From Chloroflexota bacterium (GTDB lineage: Bacteria > Chloroflexota > Dehalococcoidia > Dehalococcoidales > RBG-16-60-22): DNA of 7,939 bases. The notes beneath the pieces are model-generated. The model did not search any database and was not told the origin of the DNA. It was given only the letters and a program-made list of their open reading frames with translations. A program made the translations under genes and the position numbers. The DNA lies in assembly GCA_016875955.1 (NCBI GenBank), contig VGOH01000047.1:1-7939 (forward strand), written 5' to 3'. How positions within the stretch are numbered: the stretch's first letter is position 1; the number at the start of each line of letters is the position of its first letter. Positions 1 to 6,568 of the stretch are shown piece by piece.

Positions 1-1
1 G

Positions 2-418
2 CCAGACGAGCAGGCCACTCCTGATAAGTATCCCATAGTATGCAGTACCTATCGGGTATGTGAACACTGGCAGGGCGGCCAGATGACCCGGAATAACCCG
101 TGGCTGATAGAGATGCAGCCGGAACCATTCGTTGAGATGAGCGAGGAACTGGCGCAACAGTTAGGCATCGCCAATGGCGAGAAGGCCATCGTGGAATCAA
201 CCCGGGGCCAGGTATACTTAACCGCCGTGGTGACCAAACGCCTCAAGCCTTTCCAGATGAATGGCAAGAAGGTGCACCAGGTGGGTATACCCTGGCACTG
301 GGGCTATACTGGACTCTCCACGGGAGCCAGCGCCAATGAACTCACCCCCCACGTCGGCGATGCCAATACGATGATACCGGAATATAAAGCCTTCCTGGTA
401 AACGTCCGCAAGGCTTAA
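2..418 (+). CDS. fdnG: Formate dehydrogenase alpha (catalytic) subunit, C-terminal fragment, FdnG/FdoG type
   Basis: This is the last 138 codons of the large catalytic subunit that oxidises formate to CO2 at a bis-molybdopterin (Mo or W) centre; the rest lies upstream of the window. The reading frame is open from base 2, without a start, to TAA at 416-418. The visible part is the molybdopterin-dinucleotide-binding domain. It contains TYRVCEHWQ and GQMTRNNPW near its start, then VEMSEELAQQLGIANGEKA, VVTKRLKPF, GIPWHWGY, LTPHVGDAN and a terminal EYKAFLVNV, all closely matching my memory of E. coli FdnG/FdoG. The family usually carries a Tat signal and a Cys or selenocysteine at the active site, but neither region is visible, so metal and Sec use cannot be judged. 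It is followed 34 bases later by the beta subunit, as in fdnGHI operons. The first in-frame ATG (83) is internal, because homology continues upstream of it. Confidence 0.93.
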   Translation, partial: PDEQATPDKYPIVCSTYRVCEHWQGGQMTRNNPWLIEMQPEPFVEMSEELAQQLGIANGEKAIVESTRGQVYLTAVVTKRLKPFQMNGKKVHQVGIPWHWGYTGLSTGASANELTPHVGDANTMIPEYKAFLVNVRKA

Positions 419-452
419 GCGGTATTGAAGGAATATTTACTGGGAGGAAATA

Positions 453-1298
453 ATGGCCGAAAAAGCAATTCTATATGACGCAACGCGGTGCACCGCCTGC
501 CGCGGCTGTCAGGCTGCCTGTAAACAATGGAATGAGAACGATGAGCTCATTCCCACCGAGGAAAACGGAGTGAAAGCGGCAAACCGGGGCAGCTATGAGA
601 ATCCCCCTGACCTCTCCCCCAGAACATGGGTCAAGATGGAGTTCCGGGAAACTGACGCCGGTGGCGCCGTCCGCTGGCTGTTTAGCCGGCGGGCCTGCAT
701 GCACTGTACGGAAGCAGCTTGTGTTAAAGTATGCCCCAGTGGTGCCTTATACCATCATGAGCTCGGCTTTGTCGCCTACGACAAGGACATCTGCACCGGC
801 TGCGGCTACTGCATAGATGCCTGTCCCTTCAATGTGCCTCGCTCTGACCGTAACCTGATAACCGGCATCGCCAAAATGGACAAGTGCACCTTCTGCACCA
901 CGCCGGGGCTGGACCGCATTGCTCAGGGCTGGGAGCCGGCCTGCGTCAAGACATGTCCGCCCAAAGCACTGCAATATGGCGACCGCAACCAGCTCATTGC
1001 TGAAGGTAAGAAACGCGTCGAGTCCCTCATTGCCAGAGGCTGGGCCAACGCCAACCTGTACGGTGAAAAAGAACTGGGCGGACTGCACGTGATGTACGTG
1101 CTGGATGACCATCCCGCTGTGTATGGCCTGCCGGTGGATCCGCAGATTTCCGCCGCCACCATCGCCTGGCAGGATGTGATACAGCCGGTTGGCTGGGTGG
1201 TGGGCGGTTTGACCATCCTGGGACTGGGCTTGAATTACCTTGTCGCCCGGGCCAGCGCCAATAGTGATAAGGAGAAGAAAAATGCCGCAAGAAGTTGA
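453..1298 (+). CDS. fdnH: Formate dehydrogenase iron-sulfur (beta) subunit, FdnH/FdoH type
   Basis: This 281-residue electron-transfer subunit passes electrons from the catalytic alpha subunit to the membrane cytochrome b. Sixteen cysteines fall in four ferredoxin-like sets, enough for four [4Fe-4S] clusters: C13/C16/C19/C23 (CTACRGCQAAC), C82/C85/C90/C94, C114/C117/C120/C124 (CTGCGYCIDAC) and C145/C148/C164/C168. A hydrophobic stretch at about residues 243-265 (PVGWVVGGLTILGLGLNYLV) followed by a basic tail is the single C-terminal membrane anchor typical of FdnH. There is no N-terminal signal; the family is exported together with alpha, whose Tat signal would be off-window. Length is close to E. 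coli FdnH (about 294). The start is set by a good Shine-Dalgarno GGGAGG at 442-447, 5 bases before ATG. The end overlaps the gamma gene by 17 bases, suggesting coupled translation. Confidence 0.95.
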   Translation: MAEKAILYDATRCTACRGCQAACKQWNENDELIPTEENGVKAANRGSYENPPDLSPRTWVKMEFRETDAGGAVRWLFSRRACMHCTEAACVKVCPSGALYHHELGFVAYDKDICTGCGYCIDACPFNVPRSDRNLITGIAKMDKCTFCTTPGLDRIAQGWEPACVKTCPPKALQYGDRNQLIAEGKKRVESLIARGWANANLYGEKELGGLHVMYVLDDHPAVYGLPVDPQISAATIAWQDVIQPVGWVVGGLTILGLGLNYLVARASANSDKEKKNAARS

Positions 1299-1932
1299 AA
1301 AGTACCGGAAGCCAACACGAATACTGCACTGGGTGCACATGGTCAGTTTCTGCCTCCTGTTTCTAACCGGCCTCGTTCTCTTCATACCCGGGCTTGGCAT
1401 TATCGCCCAGGATAGCTGGACCAGAGTGATACATCGTATTGCTGCCGCCATCTTCATCATCGCGCCTCTTATCTATATCCCGCTGAACTTAAAGGCCACG
1501 GCGAAAGGCATCAAAGAAGCCTTCTCCTGGGGAATTGAAGACATCGGCTGGCTGAAAGCCGCCCCTCGCTACTATTTTCTCGGTGATGAAAGCGATATGC
1601 CTCCGCAGGGCGCCATGAATACCGGACAGAAACTGTGGTGGCTTATCGTGCTTGTTTCCAGCGTGGTCTTCACCATCACCGGCCTGATTATGTGGTTTGC
1701 CAAGACCACGGCCTCACCAGCAGTTCTGCAATGGATGGTTTTCCTCCACGATATAGCCTTCATCGGCGCCAGCTCAATGCTTCTTCTCCACATTTACCTT
1801 GGTGTCATTCACCCCACGATGACAGAAGCCTGGAAGGCAATATATAAGGGGACCGTTTCCGTGGGCTATGCCAAGAAGCACCACGCCAAGTGGTATGAGG
1901 AGGTCACTAGAAGGAAAGAGGTGAAAAGCTAG
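1282..1932 (+). CDS. fdnI: Formate dehydrogenase cytochrome b556 (gamma) subunit, FdnI/FdoI type
   Basis: This 216-residue integral membrane di-heme cytochrome b accepts electrons from the beta subunit and reduces quinone. Four membrane segments are visible at about residues 20-42, 50-69, 118-139 and 154-177. Candidate heme b ligands are H16 (or H19 in LHWVH), H51, H156 and H170, placed as in E. coli FdnI. The quinone-site motif NTGQK (113-117) corresponds to NAGQK in FdnI, and the cytoplasmic tail YAKKHHAKWYEE (196-207) matches its WAKKHHPRWYRE. I chose ATG 1282 rather than the upstream in-frame ATG at 1240: it has AAGGAG at 1269-1274 with 7-base spacing, and the extra 14 residues (MSPGPAPIVIRRRK) are not family-like. 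The start lies inside the 3' end of the beta gene, and the gene ends in TAG directly abutting fdhE. Confidence 0.94.
   Translation: MPQEVEKYRKPTRILHWVHMVSFCLLFLTGLVLFIPGLGIIAQDSWTRVIHRIAAAIFIIAPLIYIPLNLKATAKGIKEAFSWGIEDIGWLKAAPRYYFLGDESDMPPQGAMNTGQKLWWLIVLVSSVVFTITGLIMWFAKTTASPAVLQWMVFLHDIAFIGASSMLLLHIYLGVIHPTMTEAWKAIYKGTVSVGYAKKHHAKWYEEVTRRKEVKS
1917..1923 (+). promoter_or_regulatory. Ribosome binding site supporting a TTG start for fdhE
   Basis: AGAGGTG lies inside the last codons of the gamma subunit, 9 bases before TTG 1933. It supports initiation at that TTG although TTG is a weak start codon. The next in-frame ATG is codon 149, far inside the protein, so the start cannot reasonably be there. 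The arrangement implies that ribosomes finishing the gamma gene restart on fdhE. Confidence 0.6.
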
Positions 1933-2775
1933 TTGCCTGTTGCCACCGACGATATTATCAGATTCTTGGAGGAAAAGGAAAGCAAAGAGGGAGCCCTGCC
2001 TGAGTTTTTAAAGTTCTATCAGCAATTACTGCATGTCCAATCTCGGGTTGAGAGAAATTTAACTTCGCGACTTGAACCAGGTTTGAGTCGCGAAGCTATT
2101 AATAAACGTATTAATAGTGGGGTACCTCTTATCTCTTTTGATGAGCTGGCCCTTGACTGGCCGTTATTAACCAGCACTTTTGATGAAGTAAAGGCTGTTT
2201 TTGCCGGCCATGCCGAGTTATTTAATTCCAGTCTGGAGAGGCTGGCGGCATTGAGTGCTGATACCCTACTGGCCAGGCAGACGCTCAAGACGTGGTACGA
2301 GAAACAAAAATTGCCGGCCAGGATTCCAGTAAAAAATGTGGCTAAAAAACTGATAAACTCAATTATCCACGCCACCATGAAACCCTTCTTAACCAGCCAC
2401 GCCCGCAAACTGACCGATTTCATTGACCAGGGACGATGGCGCCGCGGCTACTGCCCGATCTGCGGCGGGAGCCCGGACTTTGCCTCGCTGGATACGGAAC
2501 GCGGGTCACGGTGGCTGTTATGCTCTCGCTGTGACACCGAGTGGCTCTTCCAACGCCTGCAGTGCCCCTATTGCAATACCCAGGACCAGAATGACCTGTC
2601 CTACTTCACTGACGATGCCGGCCTGTACCGACTTTATATCTGTAAACGATGTAAGCAGTATCTTAAAACAATCGACCGGCGACAGACCGAAGGCCGGATT
2701 CTTTTACCCATCGAGCGCTTTCTGACTCTGGACATGGACCGCCAGGCTATGGAAATGGGCTACAAGCCTCACTGA
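1933..2775 (+). CDS. fdhE: Formate dehydrogenase accessory protein FdhE
   Basis: This 280-residue cytoplasmic protein is needed for activity of respiratory formate dehydrogenases in E. coli and is thought to be a rubredoxin-like iron protein acting on the catalytic subunit before export. The N-terminal 165 residues are a variable, mostly helical domain. The C-terminal half holds four CXXC motifs: C174/C177 (YCPICGGSP), C197/C200 (LLCSRCDTEW), C211/C214 (CPYC) and C237/C240 (CKRC, followed by YLKTID). It ends with TLDMDRQAMEMGY, matching the E. coli FdhE pattern. It is slightly shorter than E. coli FdhE (about 309). The start is TTG, on the base after the gamma stop codon and in the same frame. 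Its position after the dehydrogenase genes fits the role. Oddly, the first 470 bases are about 45% G+C while the CXXC half is about 63%, and the AT-richer half carries a long hairpin (2063-2095). Confidence 0.92.
   Translation: MPVATDDIIRFLEEKESKEGALPEFLKFYQQLLHVQSRVERNLTSRLEPGLSREAINKRINSGVPLISFDELALDWPLLTSTFDEVKAVFAGHAELFNSSLERLAALSADTLLARQTLKTWYEKQKLPARIPVKNVAKKLINSIIHATMKPFLTSHARKLTDFIDQGRWRRGYCPICGGSPDFASLDTERGSRWLLCSRCDTEWLFQRLQCPYCNTQDQNDLSYFTDDAGLYRLYICKRCKQYLKTIDRRQTEGRILLPIERFLTLDMDRQAMEMGYKPH
2063..2095 (+). repeat. Long inverted repeat (hairpin) inside fdhE
   Basis: A perfect 10-bp inverted repeat has arms CTTCGCGACT (2063-2072) and AGTCGCGAAG (2086-2095). The 13 bases between them continue the stem in RNA: two G-U pairs (73-85 and 74-84), then A-U, A-U and C-G, leaving a three-base loop at 2078-2080. 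That makes about 15 paired positions. It has no U-tract after it, so it is not a standard intrinsic terminator, and it lies within codons 44-55 of fdhE. Confidence 0.75.
2097..2116 (+). repeat. Two copies of palindromic TATTAATA inside fdhE
   Basis: Two copies of the self-complementary octamer TATTAATA (2097-2104 and 2109-2116) are separated by AACG, giving a 12-base period directly after the fdhE hairpin. In the fdhE frame they encode the repeated Ile-Asn of INKRIN, so coding constraint may explain them. The repeat itself is plain; a function is not implied. Confidence 0.5.
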
Positions 2776-2865
2776 GAACCCCCGGGCCACAACCGATTGG
2801 CTCCGCTTGCATAAAGAATAACCATGGGCAAATAGCATCAACTGACTCTTGCCTAGTCGTGCCCG

Positions 2866-2890
2866 CGCTTACTGTGATAAAATGTAAGCG
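2866..2890 (+). repeat. Inverted repeat upstream of hypF (possible operator or leader hairpin)
   Basis: Perfect 7-bp arms CGCTTAC (2866-2872) and GTAAGCG (2884-2890) flank 11 bases, TGTGATAAAAT, that contain a -10-like hexamer. The repeat ends 26 bases before the hypF start. It lies in the only sizeable intergenic gap of the window (2776-2916), where I see no convincing terminator after fdhE and no other gene. It could be a repressor or activator site over a promoter, or a small hairpin; the sequence does not decide. Confidence 0.5.
2878..2883 (+). promoter_or_regulatory. Possible -10 element of a hypFCDEAB promoter
   Basis: TAAAAT matches the TATAAT consensus at five of six positions and sits 33 bases ahead of hypF, inside the loop of the inverted repeat. 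The best -35 candidate, TTGCCT at 2849-2854, is 23 bases away, longer than the usual 16-18, so a standard housekeeping promoter is not well supported. An activator-dependent promoter, or simple read-through from the formate dehydrogenase operon, are alternatives. Confidence 0.25.
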
Positions 2891-2916
2891 GCAGAACAGA
2901 ACTCTACGGCGAGGTT

Positions 2917-5244
2917 ATGAGAGATTCCCCTCTGAAAGCTGATATTAGGGCCAGACTGCGCATTGAGGTCAGGGGTATAGTCCAGGGCGTCGGGTTCCGT
3001 CCTTTTGTCTATAGACTGGCCAGGGACTGTCACCTCAATGGCTGGGTGCACAACACCTCGGGAAACGTGGCCATTGAGGTGGAGGGAGCGGAAGGGGACA
3101 TCAGCCAGTTCCTGAACCTTTTGCCGGCGAAAGCTCCCCCCGCCGCGCACCTCCAGGACATCGCCACCCGAAAGCTGCCGGTTAAAGGCGATGCTGATTT
3201 TGTCATCAGGAAAAGCCAGGCCGAGCCGGGGAAATACCAGCCGGTCTCGCCTGACCTGGCCACCTGCTCGGAATGTCTGGAAGAGGTTTTTAACCCGGGA
3301 AACCGCCGCTACCAGTATCCCTTCACCAACTGCACCAGCTGCGGCCCCCGCTTTACCATCATCAGGGACATTCCCTACGACCGCCCGATGACCACCATGA
3401 GCCATTTTAGAATGTGCCCCGATTGCCAGGCGGAATATGATGACCCGCTTGACCGCCGCTTCCATGCCCAGCCCAACGCCTGCCCAGAGTGCGGCCCCAG
3501 CCAGAAACTGACCGACCGCGATGGCCTCCAGTTACCCTGCCCGGACCCGTTACAAGAAGCCGCTGATTTACTCCGCAAGGGCTATATCGTCGCCGTCAAG
3601 GGGCTGGGCGGATTTCAGCTTGCCGGCGATGCCACCAACCGGGAAGCGGTGGCACGCCTCAGAGAGAGGAAAAAACGACCCGGCAAACCGTTCGCCCTCA
3701 TGATGGCATCAATTGCAGAAATCAAAAAACACTGCCTGGTATCACCTGAAGAAGCCGAGTTGCTGCTCTCGCCAAATGCGCCCATTGTCCTGCTCCGTTG
3801 GCGCAAAGACATCTCAAATGTAACCACGCTGGTCGCGGAAAACAACAAATACCTCGGTGTCATGCTGCCCTATACGCCGCTGCACCATATCCTGATGCGC
3901 CATGCGGCGCGGCCGCTGGTCATGACCAGCGGCAACCTGAGCGAGGAGCCAATCTGCCAGGATAACGACGAGGCCCTGCGCCGACTTCAAAACATCGCCG
4001 ATTACTTTCTGCTGCACAATCGCGACATCCACGCCCGCTACGACGACAGCGTTTATCTGGTAGAGAGAGGCACGGCGCGCGCCATCAGGCGCGCCCGCGG
4101 TTACGCACCATCCCCCATCCGCCTGCCCTTCAAAGCCGGACAGGTGCTGGCCTGCGGTGCCGAGGAGAAAAACACCTTCTGCCTGACCAGAGATGAGTAT
4201 GCCTTTCTCAGCCAGCACATCGGCGATATGGATAATGAAGAGACCGCAGAACATTATGAAAATACCATTGACCTCTACCAGCGACTTTTCCGCATAAAAC
4301 CTGAAGTCATCGCCTATGACCTGCACCCGGAGTACTTATCCACCAAGTATGCCCTGAAATGTGCTACGGAGAAGAGGCTGAGGACAGTCGGCGTGCAGCA
4401 TCATCACGCTCATATCGTCAGCTGCCTGGTGGAAAATGATTTCCGAGGGCCGGTCATCGGCATCGCCTTTGACGGTGTGGGCTACGGCACTGACGGCAAC
4501 CTCTGGGGCGGTGAGTTCCTGACCTGCGACGGGGGCAGTTTTGAACGATTGGCCCACCTTGAATATGTGCCAATGCCGGGCGGGGCCGCCGCCATCCGCA
4601 AGCCATACCGCATGGCACTCAGTTACCTTTACACCCTGCTGGGCGAAGAGACGCTGCTGGACGGGCTCCCCATAATGAGCAAAATACCATCCGATGAGAT
4701 TGAAATTATCAAAATGCAGCTAAAACAGAGGCTGAACTCGCCGCTGACCTCAGGGGCGGGGCGACTTTTCGACGCGGTCTCGGCGCTGGCCGGCGTCCGG
4801 GGGCGGATTGACCATGAAGCCCAAGCCGCCATTGAGCTAGAAATGCTCGCCCCCGATGATGTGACCAATTTTGAACCGTATCCATTCACCATATCTGACA
4901 TGGCAAAACCAGCGGTGATTGAACTGAAAGAGCTGGTTTCCGCCGTGCTGAACGATGCGCGAAACGGCATCAAGCCAGAGGCTATCTCCGCCAGATTCCA
5001 CAAGACTATGGCCAGCATCATTCTGGAGGCCTGCCGATTGATTTCATATCAGACCGGCCTGAAAGCGGTGGCTCTTAGCGGCGGTGTCTTTCAGAACCGC
5101 TTGCTTTTCAGCCTGGCGGTTGCTGTGCTGGAAAAAGAAGGCTTCCGCGTGCTCACCCATCGGCTGGTGCCCTGCAACGACGGCGGCATCTCCCTGGGGC
5201 AGGCGCTTATCGCCAATCATCGGTTAAATGAAAACAAGGAGTAA
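2917..5244 (+). CDS. hypF: [NiFe]-hydrogenase maturation carbamoyltransferase HypF
   Basis: HypF uses carbamoyl phosphate and ATP to carbamoylate the C-terminal Cys of HypE, the first step of cyanide-ligand synthesis. The 775 residues (E. coli about 750) show all family domains in order. An acylphosphatase domain (about 12-100) has VQGVGFRPF with R28 and N46. Two zinc-finger units follow, with C117/C120 + C139/C142 and C167/C170 + C189/C192. A YrdC/Sua5-like domain (about 210-400) carries KGLGGFQL (228-235), KKRPGKPFALM (252-262), TSGNLSEEPI (337-346) and HARYDDSV (372-379). A Kae1-like carbamoyltransferase domain (about 405-770) has the metal motif QHHHAH (494-499), FDGVGYGTDG (518-527), LSGGVFQN (720-727) and NDGGISLGQA (754-763). 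ATG 2917 is the only usable start, because an in-frame stop lies at 2878 with no start codon between. Its GAGG (2911-2914) is only 2 bases away, hinting at modest translation. It begins the hyp operon. Confidence 0.97.
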   Translation: MRDSPLKADIRARLRIEVRGIVQGVGFRPFVYRLARDCHLNGWVHNTSGNVAIEVEGAEGDISQFLNLLPAKAPPAAHLQDIATRKLPVKGDADFVIRKSQAEPGKYQPVSPDLATCSECLEEVFNPGNRRYQYPFTNCTSCGPRFTIIRDIPYDRPMTTMSHFRMCPDCQAEYDDPLDRRFHAQPNACPECGPSQKLTDRDGLQLPCPDPLQEAADLLRKGYIVAVKGLGGFQLAGDATNREAVARLRERKKRPGKPFALMMASIAEIKKHCLVSPEEAELLLSPNAPIVLLRWRKDISNVTTLVAENNKYLGVMLPYTPLHHILMRHAARPLVMTSGNLSEEPICQDNDEALRRLQNIADYFLLHNRDIHARYDDSVYLVERGTARAIRRARGYAPSPIRLPFKAGQVLACGAEEKNTFCLTRDEYAFLSQHIGDMDNEETAEHYENTIDLYQRLFRIKPEVIAYDLHPEYLSTKYALKCATEKRLRTVGVQHHHAHIVSCLVENDFRGPVIGIAFDGVGYGTDGNLWGGEFLTCDGGSFERLAHLEYVPMPGGAAAIRKPYRMALSYLYTLLGEETLLDGLPIMSKIPSDEIEIIKMQLKQRLNSPLTSGAGRLFDAVSALAGVRGRIDHEAQAAIELEMLAPDDVTNFEPYPFTISDMAKPAVIELKELVSAVLNDARNGIKPEAISARFHKTMASIILEACRLISYQTGLKAVALSGGVFQNRLLFSLAVAVLEKEGFRVLTHRLVPCNDGGISLGQALIANHRLNENKE
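5236..5241 (+). promoter_or_regulatory. Ribosome binding site deciding the GTG start of hypC
   Basis: AAGGAG overlaps the last codons of hypF and lies 8 bases before GTG 5250. It supports the GTG start, which is also required so that the essential Cys is residue 2. Confidence 0.75.
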
Positions 5245-5249
5245 ATCAC

Positions 5250-5477
5250 GTGTGTCTGGCTATACCGGTACGGATTAAATCGATAAACGGCATCGAGGCC
5301 GAGGTAGAAATCGGCGGTATCACCCGCAAAACGAGCCTGATGCTCACCCCGGAAGCCAAGGTGGGCGACTATGTGCTCCTTCACGCTGGCTATGCCATCA
5401 GCATCCTTGACCGGATTCAGGCAGAGGAGACGCTGGCCCTATTTGCCGAAATGAGCCAGGTTCTGGAGAACAAATGA
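5250..5477 (+). CDS. hypC: Hydrogenase assembly chaperone HypC
   Basis: HypC is a small chaperone that pairs with HypD to carry the Fe(CN)2CO unit and then hands it to the large-subunit precursor of a [NiFe]-hydrogenase. The 75-residue protein begins with the signature MCLAIP; Cys2 becomes N-terminal after Met removal and binds the iron. It also has the family stretch GDYVLLHAGYAISIL (about 39-53). Length is normal for HypC/HybG. It starts with GTG rather than ATG, 5 bases after the hypF stop, with a good ribosome binding site. Its stop overlaps the start of hypD in ATGA, so HypC and HypD, which act as a complex, are translationally coupled. Whether it serves one or several hydrogenases cannot be told here. 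Confidence 0.96.
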   Translation: MCLAIPVRIKSINGIEAEVEIGGITRKTSLMLTPEAKVGDYVLLHAGYAISILDRIQAEETLALFAEMSQVLENK

Positions 5478-6568
5478 AGCTAGTCAGTGAATTCCGCCAG
5501 TCGGACCTGGCCGACGGCCTGGTACGAAGCATCCGGCAACACGCCAGACGGAAAGCGCGTTTCATGGAGTTCTGCGGCGGACATACCGTGTCCATCATGA
5601 AGTTCGGCCTCCGCCAGCTACTGCCGCCCACGCTTACCCTCACTTCGGGGCCGGGCTGCCCGGTATGCGTTACCGACAATGCCGACCTTGATAAGGCCAT
5701 CGCCCTCGCCCGAGTGCCCGAGGTCATCGTGGCTTCATTTGGCGACATGGTGAGGGTGCCGGGAAGTCGTTCCAGCCTTCAGGAGGCCAAAGCCGCCGGA
5801 GCGGACGTGCGCGTCGTCTACTCCACTCTTGATGCCCTCACATTGGCTAGAGCGAACCCGGAGAAATCGGTGGTATTTCTCGGCATCGGCTTTGAGACCA
5901 CCGCCCCCACTGTTGCCGCCTCAATATTGCAGGCGGCGCATGAGGGCCTGAAAAATTACTACGTGCTTTCCCTGCACAAGCTCTGTCCACCGATAATCAG
6001 GGCGCTGCTGGACTCGGGTGAGGTCAACTTGCAGGGGCTCATCTGCCCCGGCCATGTCAGCGCCGTCATCGGCTCAAGGCCGTGGGAGTTCATCGCCCGC
6101 GACTACAACATACCCTGCGTTGTCTCCGGCTTTGAGCCGCCGGACATACTGCAGTGTATTGATATGCTGGCGCAGCAGGTGGCCGAAGGTGAAGCCAAAG
6201 TTGAAATCGCCTATCGGCGCGGCGTCAGCCGGGAAGGAAACCAGACCGCCATCGGTATTATGGAAAAGGTATTTGAGCCCGCGCCAGCGCGCTGGCGCGG
6301 CTTCGGCGAGGTAGCCGGGAGTGGCCTGAAGCTGCGTCCGCAATTCGCCCGCTTCGACGCAGAACTGAATTTCCATTTCGACGCCGGCCCCACGGTTATC
6401 CCCAGAGGCTGTCTCTGTGGCGAGGTATTGAGAGGAGTTAAATCGCCACCTGACTGCACGCTGTTTCGCCGCGCCTGCACACCAGCCAGGCCAGTGGGGC
6501 CGTGCATGGTCTCGGCAGAAGGCACCTGTGCCGCCTATTACCATTACGGTGAGGAAGATGTCCGATAG
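5474..6568 (+). CDS. hypD: Hydrogenase maturation iron-sulfur protein HypD
   Basis: HypD is the scaffold on which the Fe(CN)2CO cofactor is built together with HypC; it receives cyanide from HypE and holds a [4Fe-4S] cluster. The 364 residues carry the catalytic motifs MEFCGGHT (31-38, with C34 and H37) and GPGCPVC (59-65, with C62/C65), then SFGDMVRVPGS (88-98), GIGFETTAP (137-145), LHKLCPP (167-173), CPGHVSAVIG (191-200) and SGFEPPDI (218-225). The C-terminal region is Cys-rich (C313, C315, C328, C335, C344, C352, including ACTPARPVGPCMVSAEG), the family's cluster-binding part. Length is typical. ATG 5474 overlaps the hypC stop and has TGGAGA 5 bases ahead. A perfect 22-bp palindrome lies at 6279-6300, in the codons for PAPARWRG; the RWRG part is family-typical. 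Confidence 0.97.
   Translation: MKLVSEFRQSDLADGLVRSIRQHARRKARFMEFCGGHTVSIMKFGLRQLLPPTLTLTSGPGCPVCVTDNADLDKAIALARVPEVIVASFGDMVRVPGSRSSLQEAKAAGADVRVVYSTLDALTLARANPEKSVVFLGIGFETTAPTVAASILQAAHEGLKNYYVLSLHKLCPPIIRALLDSGEVNLQGLICPGHVSAVIGSRPWEFIARDYNIPCVVSGFEPPDILQCIDMLAQQVAEGEAKVEIAYRRGVSREGNQTAIGIMEKVFEPAPARWRGFGEVAGSGLKLRPQFARFDAELNFHFDAGPTVIPRGCLCGEVLRGVKSPPDCTLFRRACTPARPVGPCMVSAEGTCAAYYHYGEEDVR
6279..6300 (+). repeat. Perfect 22-bp palindrome inside hypD
   Basis: The 22 bases equal their own reverse complement, with half-site CCGCGCCAGCG and no spacer. The sequence is almost all G/C. In RNA it could form about a 9-bp GC stem with a 4-base loop. Because it is self-complementary, the peptide PARWRG is also readable on the opposite strand. 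No second copy is seen in this window. Confidence 0.8.

Noticed and set aside
747..1460. Long open frame on the minus strand (237 codons) opposite the beta and gamma genes.
   Set aside because: It is the shadow of two well-supported cysteine-motif and membrane-protein genes; its translation shows no recognisable domain. Other minus-strand open frames opposite hypF, hypD and hypE are rejected for the same reason.
2201..2320. The 10-mer TTGCCGGCCA occurs twice in fdhE (2201-2210 and 2311-2320).
   Set aside because: Two copies of a short common GC motif without shared flanks are not evidence of a repeat element.
1282..2775. Gamma subunit and fdhE share a frame split by one TAG, suggesting a fusion read through an amber codon or pyrrolysine.
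   Set aside because: Both proteins are full length on their own, the TTG start has a ribosome binding site, and FdhE is a cytoplasmic stand-alone protein in known cases.
2776..2830. Possible intrinsic terminator after fdhE.
   Set aside because: The CCCCCGGG run and the GCCA/TGGC pair do not form a stable stem followed by a T-tract, so I do not call one.
4074..4095. Inverted repeat GGCGCGC-N8-GCGCGCC inside hypF.
   Set aside because: It is short, GC-only and encodes the conserved Ala/Arg-rich stretch (TARAIRRARGYAPSP) of HypF, so chance plus coding constraint is enough.
6528..6557. Longer HypE starting at GTG 6528.
   Set aside because: The added residues MPPITITVRK are just the hypD tail read in another frame; homologues begin close to the LAHGSGG motif.
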